64,000 bases of DNA from Balneola sp. (GCA_028284195.1 JANQSE010000009.1:1-64000), one strand, 5' to 3'; counted from the first letter of the stretch, positions 1 to 9,548 are shown. Program-made: numbers and translations. The notes: a model not told the origin generated them from the sequence alone.

Positions 1-1
1 A

Positions 2-98
2 CCATTGAATTTAGTCCAAGTTGGGATGAGTTGCTACGCAACTTTGTACTTAGCCCAGCCACGTTGAAGATGAAGAGCGGAGCGAATTCATCTTCAAC
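2..98. repeat. 97-bp direct repeat, copy 1 (identical copy at 1001-1097)
   Basis: ccattgaatttagtccaagttgggatgagttgctacgcaact...gcgaattcatcttcaac occurs identically at 2-98 and 1001-1097. Confidence 0.95.
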
Positions 99-211
99 GA
101 CCAGATAAGCTCTGTGAGCATACCCTTTCTAATTCATTCTAAGGTTACTGTTTCGCACTGAAATTTGCTTACAGCTCAGTATGCTCATTGAGCTTATCAT
201 TTGTTAGTTGC
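92..211. repeat. attC-like imperfect hairpin: CTTCAAC...GATAAGCTCTGTGAGCATAC / GTATGCTCATTGAGCTTATC...GTTAGTTGC
   Basis: Arms 104-123 and 179-198 are complementary with 2 mismatches and are bounded by AAC (96-98) and GTT (203-205). Confidence 0.5.
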
Positions 212-224
212 TTTTTATATCTCG

Positions 225-932
225 CTACTTTTCGCCATAAATTTGCTGAATTCCAGCTATGTCACCATTTTGCAGACCGTTCATTGAAAATTTAGATCCA
301 TCCGGAACCATAATGTTCTCGGAATTTACATGACCTAACCCTAAAACATGACCTATTTCGTGTAAGGCATTGATGTAAAATCCACTGCACGACTTTTCTC
401 TCGAATTCGCATCAAAGATCACATCTCCTTTCAGAATATTACAGGGTTCTTCCCGATAGTTTGGGAACGCCACTGCGGATTGAAAAATAGCTGCTAAATA
501 AAATTGAATATCGCTCTCACTATTTGCCGGCAATTCTTCAAATGTGATGTTAGTGACCATTTCCCATTCACCTAATGCCTGCCGTATTCTCTCTTGTGCA
601 CAATCCAGAATCTCGTCCCAAGATTCTGAGGGAACATTTGTTTGTCTGTGTGTATTAATTAAATGACCGGTTCCCTGAAAAGAGAATGTTATCGTACCAC
701 CTGGAGTCTGTGGTCCTGTTGCTTCAATTCCTGTTTCATCAAAGTCTTGATTTTCTCCCCATTTATAGCCAAAAAGACAATACTCTCCAACTCTACTACC
801 TGCGCATGCATCCAACCTTGAATTACATACAGAATAGGCGTCTGATTCATTGATGATTGGAATATCTTTTGAGCATCCATTTAGTAACAGTAGAAAGAGT
901 GCACTTAGTTGTATTTTGATATGTTTACCCAT
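225..932 (-). CDS. Matrixin-like zinc metalloprotease, predicted lipoprotein
   Basis: HEIGHVLGLGHVNSENIM fits HExxHxxGxxH plus a Met-turn (metzincin). Signal peptide has lipobox-like LLNGC. Confidence 0.85.
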   Translation of the reverse strand: MGKHIKIQLSALFLLLLNGCSKDIPIINESDAYSVCNSRLDACAGSRVGEYCLFGYKWGENQDFDETGIEATGPQTPGGTITFSFQGTGHLINTHRQTNVPSESWDEILDCAQERIRQALGEWEMVTNITFEELPANSESDIQFYLAAIFQSAVAFPNYREEPCNILKGDVIFDANSREKSCSGFYINALHEIGHVLGLGHVNSENIMVPDGSKFSMNGLQNGDIAGIQQIYGEK

Positions 933-964
933 GTTTATTCGTAATTATGCAGAGTTACGTTATT

Positions 965-1068
965 GCGACTAACGTGGCTGGGCTAAGTACAGTGGTTTCG
1001 CCATTGAATTTAGTCCAAGTTGGGATGAGTTGCTACGCAACTTTGTACTTAGCCCAGCCACGTTGAAG
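965..1068. repeat. attC-like hairpin: GCGACTAAC-GTGGCTGGGCTAAGTAC ... GTACTTAGCCCAGCCAC-GTTGAAG
   Basis: Perfect 20-bp arms at 971-990 and 1045-1064 with a 54-nt loop. AAC/GTT lie at the outer edges. Confidence 0.55.
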
Positions 1069-1097
1069 ATGAAGAGCGGAGCGAATTCATCTTCAAC
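1001..1097. repeat. 97-bp direct repeat, copy 2
   Basis: Identical to 2-98, offset 999 bp. Confidence 0.95.
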
Positions 1098-1156
1098 ATA
1101 AGAATAACACGCATGCTATTCATGTTATCCGGGTTTCATCTTTAAGTGTAATTGTT

Positions 1157-1183
1157 GTTATTCCTGTAATAAACAGGAATAAC
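1157..1183. repeat. Perfect 11-bp inverted repeat GTTATTCCTGT-aataa-ACAGGAATAAC
   Basis: Arms 1157-1167 and 1173-1183, loop of 5 nt. No strong T-run on either side. Confidence 0.8.
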
Positions 1184-1297
1184 ATGAAGAAAAGTGATTT
1201 ACTGCAAAAGTACAAGCGTCAGGTTATTCCGGAAGTAGTGGTGTGGAGTACATGCAGATAGGCTGTCATCGAACTACCTAATTTCCGGGAAGAATGC

Positions 1298-2002
1298 TCA
1301 CCTCATCTTAGGGTGATGGATCAGGTTTTTATACGCATGTACCATTAGCTCTTGAGAAGCTCCTGCAAAATACATCATAAAAACGGTGAGGTTAGCAATC
1401 TGAACTCTGAAATAACCATTCTCGCTATACTTTCTGGAAGAAACAGTCGCATCTTTTTGAATGATTTTAAAAGAAGATGTTTTCTGAATTTTTTGAATCA
1501 GATCGTAATCTTCCATAATCATATAATCTTCCCTAAACCCACCAAGTGAATTGAATAGTTTTTTGCTAATAAACAAGGTTTGATCTCCACCGCGGCACAT
1601 GATCCGATCGAAGCGGGTGCAATAAGCATTGATTCTAAGCAAGGGCGTAGGGTAGTGATCGAACTGGTATCGATAGCAGCCTGATTTATAGCCTTTTCTA
1701 AGAGCTTGATTGATATCATCCATAAAAGAAAGAGGAGGGATGGTATCTGCATGTACAAAATACAGAGTATTATGGGTGGCATGTTCGGCACCTGTGTTCA
1801 TTTGCGCTGCTCTTCCTTTTCTTTTTGAGGGAATGCAGGTAATTCCACAGCTTCTTACAACATCTACCGTATTATCTTGGCTTCCACCATCAACCACTAT
1901 GATTTCAGCTCCATCGAGCCCTGAAATCCCTTTACAGAGATGGCCCAGTAAATCCGAAATGGATTTTTCTTCGTTGTATGTTGGAATAATGATGCTTATC
2001 AC
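1298..2002 (-). CDS. Glycosyltransferase family 2 (resembles rSAM/selenodomain-associated transferase 2, TIGR04283)
   Basis: N-terminal SIIIPTYNEEKSI, IIVVDGGSQDNT, FVHADTIPP, GGFREDYMIMEDYDL. Confidence 0.85.
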   Translation of the reverse strand: MISIIIPTYNEEKSISDLLGHLCKGISGLDGAEIIVVDGGSQDNTVDVVRSCGITCIPSKRKGRAAQMNTGAEHATHNTLYFVHADTIPPLSFMDDINQALRKGYKSGCYRYQFDHYPTPLLRINAYCTRFDRIMCRGGDQTLFISKKLFNSLGGFREDYMIMEDYDLIQKIQKTSSFKIIQKDATVSSRKYSENGYFRVQIANLTVFMMYFAGASQELMVHAYKNLIHHPKMR

Positions 2003-2101
2003 ATCAGAGATTTTAAATTTTTGTGATGATATCGGAACTCATTTCCTTGATATTGAATTACGAAACTAAGTAAACCACAGGTTCAAACATAACCGATTTG
2101 T

Positions 2102-2905
2102 ATGAAAAGCTTTTTAAAGACGATTTTTACCGCAGGGTTTTTAGCCATCAACCTAATAGTATCTGCTCAGGAAGTTGATTCAGTAAAAACCGAACCAACG
2201 TATGCTGAACTATCCATGCAGTTGCTGCAAAATGTTCGCGAAGGCAAGCCTACCATGGAGATTGAGAATAAGCTGGCGAATATTTCTAAAGAAGAGTTGA
2301 ATGCAGATCTCGATACAGAATCAGAGAAGAAAGCTTTTTGGTTGAATGTATATAATGCGTATGTGCAGATACTGCTTACCGAGAAACCTGAATTATTTGA
2401 AGACCGAAATTCCTGGTTTGGGTATAATTTCTTTTCATCTCCACAAGTAACTATTGCAGGAAAAAAATTGAGTTTCGATGATATTGAGCATGGAATTATC
2501 AGAGATTCAAAGATCAAACTATCGCTGGGTTATTGGGATAAGTGGTTTCCGGGGGAATTTGAGAAAATGTTCCGGTGGGAGGAAGTTGACCCCCGGATTC
2601 ATTTCGCGTTGAACTGTGGAGCTAAAGCATGCCCTTACATCGCTATTTATGATCCTGAAAGAGTAGAGGAGCAATTGGATATTACTTCAAAGCAGTATTT
2701 AGAAAAAACTACCCAGTACGATGCTGAAAAAAACAAAGTAAAAGTAAATGCATTGATGAGCTGGTTTCGTGCAGATTTTGGCGGTAAAGACGGAGCAGTA
2801 GAAATGCTGAAGAAATATGAAATCATCCCGCAGGACGTTAATCCATCAGTGAGCTTCCTGGATTATGACTGGACATTGGAACTGGGGAATTACAAGGATA
2901 TTTGA
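2102..2905 (+). CDS. DUF547 domain-containing secreted protein
   Basis: KKAFWLNVYNAYVQ and RIHFALNCGAKACP motifs; N-terminal signal peptide. Confidence 0.85.
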   Translation: MKSFLKTIFTAGFLAINLIVSAQEVDSVKTEPTYAELSMQLLQNVREGKPTMEIENKLANISKEELNADLDTESEKKAFWLNVYNAYVQILLTEKPELFEDRNSWFGYNFFSSPQVTIAGKKLSFDDIEHGIIRDSKIKLSLGYWDKWFPGEFEKMFRWEEVDPRIHFALNCGAKACPYIAIYDPERVEEQLDITSKQYLEKTTQYDAEKNKVKVNALMSWFRADFGGKDGAVEMLKKYEIIPQDVNPSVSFLDYDWTLELGNYKDI

Positions 2906-2947
2906 TTTGATACCCAGGCTAATAATTTTAATTTATTAGCAAAACTT

Positions 2948-3940
2948 TTAAACCCCAACAGGTACATGCTCAGGTTTTGCATCTTTATAAGCTGGGCGTG
3001 GTTTTAATCCAAACAATTCAAACATGTGCATGTCTTCATCCAACTCATTATTGTTGGTGGTAAGTAATTTCTCCCCCGTAAAGATAGAATTGGCCCCAGC
3101 CATAAAACAAAGTGCCTGTTCTTCAAAACTCATACGCACCCGTCCGGCTGAAAGGCGAACCATTGATTGTGGCATAAGAATTCGAGCCGTTGCTATCATT
3201 CTGGCCATATCCCAGCTGGGTACTTTGGGTTGATCTTCCATTGGAGTTCCTTTTACAGCAATTAGTGCGTTTACAGGAACAGATTCAGGATGTTGATCCA
3301 AATTTGAGAGCGTATAGAGCAACCCAATTCGATCTTCGTGTGTTTCTCCCATCCCAATAATGCCACCGGAACAAACGGAGATATTATTATCCTGAACTTT
3401 TTTAATAGTATCTAAACGATCTTCGTATGTACGGGTAGTGATGATTTTTTTGTAAAAATCTTCGCTGGAATCAAGATTGTGATTGTAAGCGTACAATCCG
3501 GCTTCTTTCAATTTAGCAGCTTGTTCATCCGTCAACATTCCAAGCGTGGCACAAACTTCCAGCCCCATGTCTGATATTTCGGAAACCACATCCAGAACCT
3601 GGTCAAAATCTTTGTTCTTTCGGGCACTTCTCCATGCTGCACCCATGCAAAATCGGGTGCTTCCTGCCTGCTTGGCCCGTTCTGCAGAAGCAAGGATCAT
3701 TTCTTTAGGCATCATTTTCTCAGATTCAATTCCTGTATCATACCTGGCTGATTGAGGGCAGTAAGCGCAATCTTCTGAACATCCTCCGGTTTTAATTGAT
3801 AAAAGTGTACAAACTTGTATCTCTCCCGTTTCATGATATTCGCGATGAACCGTTGCCGCCCGATAGATAAGCTCCATTAATGGAGTATTGTAAATTTCAG
3901 TGATTTCTTCTTTAGTCCAATCGTTACGAATAGTTGGCAT
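2948..3940 (-). CDS. bioB: Biotin synthase
   Basis: Radical SAM motif GGCSEDCAYCPQSARYDTGIE and full-length BioB-like sequence. Confidence 0.97.
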   Translation of the reverse strand: MPTIRNDWTKEEITEIYNTPLMELIYRAATVHREYHETGEIQVCTLLSIKTGGCSEDCAYCPQSARYDTGIESEKMMPKEMILASAERAKQAGSTRFCMGAAWRSARKNKDFDQVLDVVSEISDMGLEVCATLGMLTDEQAAKLKEAGLYAYNHNLDSSEDFYKKIITTRTYEDRLDTIKKVQDNNISVCSGGIIGMGETHEDRIGLLYTLSNLDQHPESVPVNALIAVKGTPMEDQPKVPSWDMARMIATARILMPQSMVRLSAGRVRMSFEEQALCFMAGANSIFTGEKLLTTNNNELDEDMHMFELFGLKPRPAYKDAKPEHVPVGV

Positions 3941-4058
3941 AGAATCTGGTTTAATGATCTTTTAACAGTTCAAAAGTAAGAGGTATCGTTTCAAATGCCA
4001 ATCGGGAATTTCATTTATTTAGATTAGAAAAAACCCTATCGTAAAAAGAAAAGGAAGG

Positions 4059-4751
4059 ATGAAAGAGCTACTTATCTCAGGTAAATCTTCTTTTAAGATG
4101 GAAGTGCCCTATAAGCTTTACGAAATCGGAAAAAAAGAAAAGAAAAAACCCCTGATTGTTTATCTACACGGATACAGACAAAACATAAATCGGTTCGAGA
4201 AATTAGTGGAAGGGTTATTGGATATTGAAGCATATCATTTATTTATTCAGGGCCCTTATCCGGTTTATGATGAAACTCGAGCAAAAAAAGTTGAGGATTG
4301 GAGCAGAGCCTGGTATTTGTATGATGGGGAGCAAAACCAATTTGTGCAATCTTTAGAACTGGCTTCAGAGTTCATACAAGAGATCATAGATAGTATGCCT
4401 CCTAATATTGAGGTGTCCCGGTTATGTGTCTTTGGTTATTCAATGGGAGGTTATCTGGGCGGATACTTTGCTTTATCCAGATGGGAACATGTGAATGAGA
4501 GTATTATTATTGGAGCAAGGATTAAAACCGAAGCTTTTAAAGACTCTCTTAATGAGGCAGTTCATATACGATTTTTGGGATTACATGGGGCTAATGATAC
4601 AAACGTACTGCCCGAACCCCAGCAAAAAGAAATTGAAAAATTAAAAGCGGCAGGTTTTAAAGCAGATTTTAAATTACTGGATGAAGAACACAAACTTAGC
4701 AGGCCGTTTGTAGATTATTCTCGCAAATGGTTGAAAAGTATTGGGTATTGA
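4059..4751 (+). CDS. Alpha/beta hydrolase (phospholipase/carboxylesterase-like)
   Basis: YLHGYRQN, nucleophile elbow GYSMGGYLGG, and LGLHGANDTNV. Confidence 0.8.
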   Translation: MKELLISGKSSFKMEVPYKLYEIGKKEKKKPLIVYLHGYRQNINRFEKLVEGLLDIEAYHLFIQGPYPVYDETRAKKVEDWSRAWYLYDGEQNQFVQSLELASEFIQEIIDSMPPNIEVSRLCVFGYSMGGYLGGYFALSRWEHVNESIIIGARIKTEAFKDSLNEAVHIRFLGLHGANDTNVLPEPQQKEIEKLKAAGFKADFKLLDEEHKLSRPFVDYSRKWLKSIGY

Positions 4752-4763
4752 ATTTTTTAAACT

Positions 4764-4786
4764 AAAACTGAGGCTAGTTTTTTTTT
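4764..4786 (+). terminator. Putative intrinsic terminator
   Basis: AAAACT-gaggct-AGTTTT followed by a T-run just after the hydrolase stop codon. Confidence 0.45.
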
Positions 4787-4869
4787 CTAATCTTTATTAA
4801 GTTTTTTTAACTAATATTAGAGAAAGGTTTGGTTTCACACGGATATTAAATTCTGACTAGCTATAATAC

Positions 4870-5541
4870 ATGAATATACTCGTTATAGAAGATGATCCAT
4901 CGGTAAGGACTCTGGTAAAAGCCGTTCTTGAGCATAACGGAAACTCGGTAGAAACTGCGGAAACGATACATGATGGTCAGGCATTGGCTACAGAAGGCAA
5001 TTTCGAAATGATTGTTTTGGATTTGGGATTACCAGATGGTGATGGTTATGAAATGTGTAAAGAAATTAGAGATAAAGGTGTTACTACTCCGGTACTAATA
5101 CTCTCAGGCGAGCATGAAACGGACGTAAAAGTAAAGTGCCTGAAAGTTGGGGCTGATGATTATTTGACGAAGCCCTTTAATACAGAAGAGCTGCTTGCGA
5201 GGTTGGAAGCTATTCAGCGAAGAACTGAATCCTCCGGAGATCAAACACTGGTTTGTGGTGAATTGAAGGTCGATTTGCTTAAGCGTGAATTTAGTGTTAA
5301 TGGAGAAGTAGTACAGCTTACAAATAACGAATTCAATCTTCTGGTGTATTTTATTAAAAACAAGAATCGGATCATTACGCAAGAAGAACTCGCAGAAAAA
5401 GTGTGGGATATACATTTTGACACTCAAACAAACTATATAAATGTGTATATCAGCTATTTGAGAAAGAAAATCAGAGAGCATACCGAAACAGATTATATCG
5501 AAACGATCCGCAAGAAAGGATTCACCTTCCGGTGTGAATAA
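4870..5541 (+). CDS. OmpR/PhoB-family response regulator
   Basis: Receiver domain (EDD, VLDLGLPDGDG, KPF) plus winged helix. No adjacent histidine kinase. Confidence 0.92.
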   Translation: MNILVIEDDPSVRTLVKAVLEHNGNSVETAETIHDGQALATEGNFEMIVLDLGLPDGDGYEMCKEIRDKGVTTPVLILSGEHETDVKVKCLKVGADDYLTKPFNTEELLARLEAIQRRTESSGDQTLVCGELKVDLLKREFSVNGEVVQLTNNEFNLLVYFIKNKNRIITQEELAEKVWDIHFDTQTNYINVYISYLRKKIREHTETDYIETIRKKGFTFRCE

Positions 5542-5602
5542 ACCCGGGGCTTTCTTATAAGCCATGTTCATTTTGTGAGCAGCTTTTTTATATCTTGGAT
5601 TT

Positions 5603-6280
5603 ATGCAAGATGAATTGATAGAATATTTGCGTGGATTTGTTTCCGAAGCTCGCTGGAAACGCATTAATCAAGTACTCGAGAATCGCACGCAGCATATTAC
5701 GGTAGTACTGGAAGACATTTATCAACCACACAATGCCAGTGCAGTTTTGCGGAGTTGTGATGGTTTTGGGATTCAGGATGTACATATTATTGAGAACCGG
5801 AACCAATTTGATGTTTCATCAGAGGTAACAATAGGATCCGATCAATGGTTGACGCTGCATAGATATAACAAACCCGAACAAGATAATGTAGCGGCTTGTT
5901 TTGAACGTTTGAGAACAGATGGATATCAAATTATTGCAACCACACCTCATGAGTACGATTCTGACTTGAATACACTAAGTATAGAACAACCAACCGCATT
6001 GGTATTTGGAACAGAGCTAGAAGGTGTTACTGAACAGGTAATGAAACAAGCCGATGGCTACGTTAAGATACCTATGTTCGGGTTTAGCGAAAGCTTTAAT
6101 ATTTCTGTAAGTGCTGCCATTTGTTTATATGATACCTCTACAAGAGTAAGAAGCTCAGGAGTGAAATGGGAACTTAGCTGGCAAAAGAAACAAGATATGC
6201 TGCTTGAATGGCTAAAAAAATCGATAAAAGCAGGAGATCAGTTGGCAGAACAATGGATTAAAGAGCGCACTGCCGGTTAA
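5603..6280 (+). CDS. trmH: TrmH-family (SpoU) tRNA/rRNA 2'-O-methyltransferase, probably tRNA Gm18
   Basis: DIYQPHNASAVLRSCDGFGI, FGTELEGVTEQ, FGFSESFNISVSAAI. Confidence 0.85.
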   Translation: MQDELIEYLRGFVSEARWKRINQVLENRTQHITVVLEDIYQPHNASAVLRSCDGFGIQDVHIIENRNQFDVSSEVTIGSDQWLTLHRYNKPEQDNVAACFERLRTDGYQIIATTPHEYDSDLNTLSIEQPTALVFGTELEGVTEQVMKQADGYVKIPMFGFSESFNISVSAAICLYDTSTRVRSSGVKWELSWQKKQDMLLEWLKKSIKAGDQLAEQWIKERTAG

Positions 6281-6987
6281 ATTTTTTGGAATCCTTTATC
6301 CGGGAAATCTGCAGCTTTTCTGGTTTCTTTAAGCAAGTTATAAATTGCTAATTCAAGTTCTTTAGTAAGCTCTTTTTTCGGTAAAGATTTTGGAAAAGAA
6401 GTTGACGAACCGATGTTAATATACAATTCAGGTTTGCTGCCCCGAAATGAACGCAAGTAAAAGGCAATGGGTACAAAATCTGTTTTTTCACTTATGTTTT
6501 GATACAACCATGCAAGGCCGGATTTAAATTCAGGTTTCGAATCTGAAGCAGGGATAAGCTCTCCTTCAGGGTAAATAAACAGGCTGGCTTGATTTCTTTT
6601 CATTGATTGGAGCGCATAACGAAGTGAGCGGAGAGCGGCTTTAGGGTCGTCCAGGTTTATCGAAAATGCCCCTATCCGGGAAAAGAATGGATACTTCTTC
6701 ATTTGTTTATCCTCCATTAGTGCCCGGGGCTTTTGGTGAAATATTTTCCGATCTAGAAAGAGAGGGAGCAGTCCATCCCACCAAAGATTATGATTGCAAA
6801 AATAAACGGTTCTTGAGCTTATAGAAGGATAGTATTTCTGTTTGATCCAGACGCTATGAAACCTTCTTTTGATTAACCAACGTGTGTACGAATCAAAAAA
6901 CCAGATTATAAAACGGGATTCTTTTGCAGGTATAAAACTCAATGAATTCTTTTTGCAGATGATAGCAGGTTCTGCCTTATCTTTCAA
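6277..6987 (-). CDS. Lysophospholipid acyltransferase-like (PlsC family)
   Basis: FCNHNLWWDGLLP (NHxxxxD) and FIYPEGELIP motifs. Confidence 0.75.
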   Translation of the reverse strand: MKDKAEPAIICKKNSLSFIPAKESRFIIWFFDSYTRWLIKRRFHSVWIKQKYYPSISSRTVYFCNHNLWWDGLLPLFLDRKIFHQKPRALMEDKQMKKYPFFSRIGAFSINLDDPKAALRSLRYALQSMKRNQASLFIYPEGELIPASDSKPEFKSGLAWLYQNISEKTDFVPIAFYLRSFRGSKPELYINIGSSTSFPKSLPKKELTKELELAIYNLLKETRKAADFPDKGFQKI

Positions 6988-6989
6988 TT

Positions 6990-7649
6990 ATGAAGAAACA
7001 CAGAGGTAAACCAATCGTTCAGATTACCGATCCTGAAATAGATCGTTACTCAGAAAATCATACAACGCCAGAAAGTGAAGCTCTTAAAGAGCTTATTAAA
7101 TCCAGCGACGAGGCTCTTGAATATATCGACATGTTAAGTGGTAGAATTGTGGGCCAATTTTTGAAAATGATGGTACAAATTTCAAAGGCAAAGCGGATTC
7201 TTGAAATAGGTACATTTACCGGATATTCGGCCTTAATGATGGCTGAAGCATTGCCTGAAGATGGAGAGATGGTAACTTTGGAGATGAATTATAAATACCA
7301 GGAAATTGCTCAAAACCATTTTGATAGCTTTCCCAATGGTTCAAAGATTAAAGTGATAAAAGGAAATGCTCAGAAGACCATCACTACGTTAGAAGGGGAG
7401 TTCGATATGGTTTATTTAGATGGGGACAAATTACAATACGAGCATTATTACGGAGAATCGATGAAACGCCTGAAGCAGGGCGGTTTGATTATTGCCGATA
7501 ATGTGCTTTGGGATGGAATGGTACTTGATCCTGAAGATTCTAAATCCCGGGCTATTAAAAATTTTAATGCATTGGTAGCAAAAGACGAAAGGGTAGAACA
7601 GGTACTGCTTCCGGTTCGCGATGGCGTTAGTGTGATAAGGAAAAAATAG
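6990..7649 (+). CDS. Class I SAM-dependent O-methyltransferase (caffeoyl-CoA OMT-like)
   Basis: ILEIGTFTGYSALMMAEALP, MVYLDGDK, IIADNVLWDGMV. Confidence 0.9.
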   Translation: MKKHRGKPIVQITDPEIDRYSENHTTPESEALKELIKSSDEALEYIDMLSGRIVGQFLKMMVQISKAKRILEIGTFTGYSALMMAEALPEDGEMVTLEMNYKYQEIAQNHFDSFPNGSKIKVIKGNAQKTITTLEGEFDMVYLDGDKLQYEHYYGESMKRLKQGGLIIADNVLWDGMVLDPEDSKSRAIKNFNALVAKDERVEQVLLPVRDGVSVIRKK

Positions 7650-7657
7650 GGCTTAGA

Positions 7658-8503
7658 TTATTCCATAATCGATTTACACACATAATCCGGGATTATTCCC
7701 GTCGAACAGATTTGAGATTTATAACTGTCTTCCCGGGTATTTCCTGAAAGCACCAGCATGGTTTTGATCCCAAACTTGTTGCCGCCCAAAATGTCTGTCT
7801 TTAGTGTATCGCCAACCATGAGTATATCGTTTTTGTTGATGAACTCGTCTTTAGTTAATTGTTCATAGGCATACATAAACATCTGGGAATCCGGTTTTCC
7901 AAAATGGATGAATTTTTTCCCCAGCAGATTTTCAACCAGCTTAGCAATGCCTCCAGTAGCAATCGATACATCGTTACTTGAAACAGGATAGTAGTAATCA
8001 GAATTAGCCAGAATCACCGGCATATTTTTCTTTCTGAGAAGGTTTACTGTCTTGTTGATGTCGGTATTCCAATCAAAGCCTTCATCATCCAGGAAAACGC
8101 AGGCAGAAATTTCATCAAGATTTTCAAGATCTAAGTCGCGCACTGCAACATGCTCCAGGCCCGATTGCAGGATATAATCTGCTGAGTTTTCGGTTCCAAG
8201 ATATGCAATTTTTCCGCTGGTAATTTTTTGTTCCAGAAAATGTTTGGCCATCATCCCGGAAGTAAGCATTTCATGCAGCTCAATTCCCGGAAGGCCTAAT
8301 TCCATATATTTATCTATCTGTTGTTGCGGGCTCCGGGACGCATCGTTTGTAAGAACCCTGAACAATTTATTCTCTTTTCGGATGAACTCAAGCGTTTTTT
8401 GAGCTCCTTCAATCAATCCATTATGGTTTTTAATCACGCCGTAAGAATCCAGCATAATGACTTTAAATTGTTTGGCTAATTCAAAAAAAGAAGGATAGCT
8501 CAT
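7658..8503 (-). CDS. HAD superfamily class IIA hydrolase (TIGR01459/NagD-like)
   Basis: LDSYGVIKNHNGLIEGAQKTLE, VLTNDASRSP, HFGKPDSQMF, MVGDTLKTDILGG. Confidence 0.85.
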   Translation of the reverse strand: MSYPSFFELAKQFKVIMLDSYGVIKNHNGLIEGAQKTLEFIRKENKLFRVLTNDASRSPQQQIDKYMELGLPGIELHEMLTSGMMAKHFLEQKITSGKIAYLGTENSADYILQSGLEHVAVRDLDLENLDEISACVFLDDEGFDWNTDINKTVNLLRKKNMPVILANSDYYYPVSSNDVSIATGGIAKLVENLLGKKFIHFGKPDSQMFMYAYEQLTKDEFINKNDILMVGDTLKTDILGGNKFGIKTMLVLSGNTREDSYKSQICSTGIIPDYVCKSIME

Positions 8504-8504
8504 A

Positions 8505-9548
8505 TTATAATTCCAAAGCTTTTAATAAAGGTTCAGGGTTAAATGTATCATCCAGGGTGGGTAAATGTACTTCTAAAGCTTCTTTTTGTAGTTTGTTGGC
8601 AAATATCTCATGAAAAAAGAAACGCCCGTATTTGATCACATAATTCAGGATAAAAAATCTATACGCTTCTTTTAGAAACCATATTTCCCGTTCACTAAGG
8701 GCGAATACTTTGTGATATGATTTCAGGAAAGTAATGAATCGTTTTTCCATCATAACATCTACATTGTAAGTAAATATTGTTTTGTCGCCTATATCTGATG
8801 AAACACGGCTAAAAAAGTAGAAATCAAGCATCCGGGTACTCATTCTAAACCAATCATAATCCCAACGGGAAAAAAGCTTGAAGTTCTGTGTTACTGAAAA
8901 ATTGCCAATGTTCCAGTCTACAAATACCGGGATTGAATCAAGTTTTGCACCTTCAGTTTTTGCATAGTTATCCAGAAAAAGATCACAGTGTTTTTTGATC
9001 AGTTTTCGATGGACAGGGTAGGCATATTTACTGGATGAATCATCCAACAAATCAATTAGTTCATGGATGTCATCCTGCATGGTTTTGGACGACGCAGGCA
9101 GTGTTGATTTAACCGTATCGCAAGCTTTATGGAAATGAGCAGCTTCAACTCCTAGTTTCTGGACTTGACTCTCATTCAGGCGTTTAGGCAGTTTCTTTTT
9201 AATATGGATTGGACGATAAAAGACAACCCACGCATCAATAATTTCGTTCTGGAAACGATGTACAAATAACTTGTTTCCTTTCATTAATGAGCGGGCTAGA
9301 AAATTCTCGAATGGAGATGGAAGGTTGTTAGATAGCGTGTTTATGATGCTGTGATCTTCCACAAAATGTTCATACTTACCAAAATAAGACAGCTTAGCAA
9401 CTATGTAGTTTTTGTCTTTTAGTGTTATACGGTATACATGGTTAGTAGAAACTTTGGCACTTATATCAATAATGCGGATAATTTCCCTGGTTGGGTCATA
9501 TTCTTTCCAGGCTTCGCGGATAATGGTATCAAAATCAATAAATGCCAT
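8505..9548 (-). CDS. Aminoglycoside-phosphotransferase/choline-kinase-like protein
   Basis: PVFVDWNIGNFSV resembles a Brenner-type kinase loop, followed by SRWDYDW. Confidence 0.65.
   Translation of the reverse strand: MAFIDFDTIIREAWKEYDPTREIIRIIDISAKVSTNHVYRITLKDKNYIVAKLSYFGKYEHFVEDHSIINTLSNNLPSPFENFLARSLMKGNKLFVHRFQNEIIDAWVVFYRPIHIKKKLPKRLNESQVQKLGVEAAHFHKACDTVKSTLPASSKTMQDDIHELIDLLDDSSSKYAYPVHRKLIKKHCDLFLDNYAKTEGAKLDSIPVFVDWNIGNFSVTQNFKLFSRWDYDWFRMSTRMLDFYFFSRVSSDIGDKTIFTYNVDVMMEKRFITFLKSYHKVFALSEREIWFLKEAYRFFILNYVIKYGRFFFHEIFANKLQKEALEVHLPTLDDTFNPEPLLKALEL

Noticed and set aside
1184-1261. 25-codon ORF MKKSDLLQKYKRQVIPEVVVWSTCR after the hairpin as a gene
   Set aside because: Too short and without family similarity; mentioned only as context.
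5104-5664. 186-aa antisense ORF
   Set aside because: Opposite strand of a clear OmpR-family regulator and the start of trmH; no recognisable domain.
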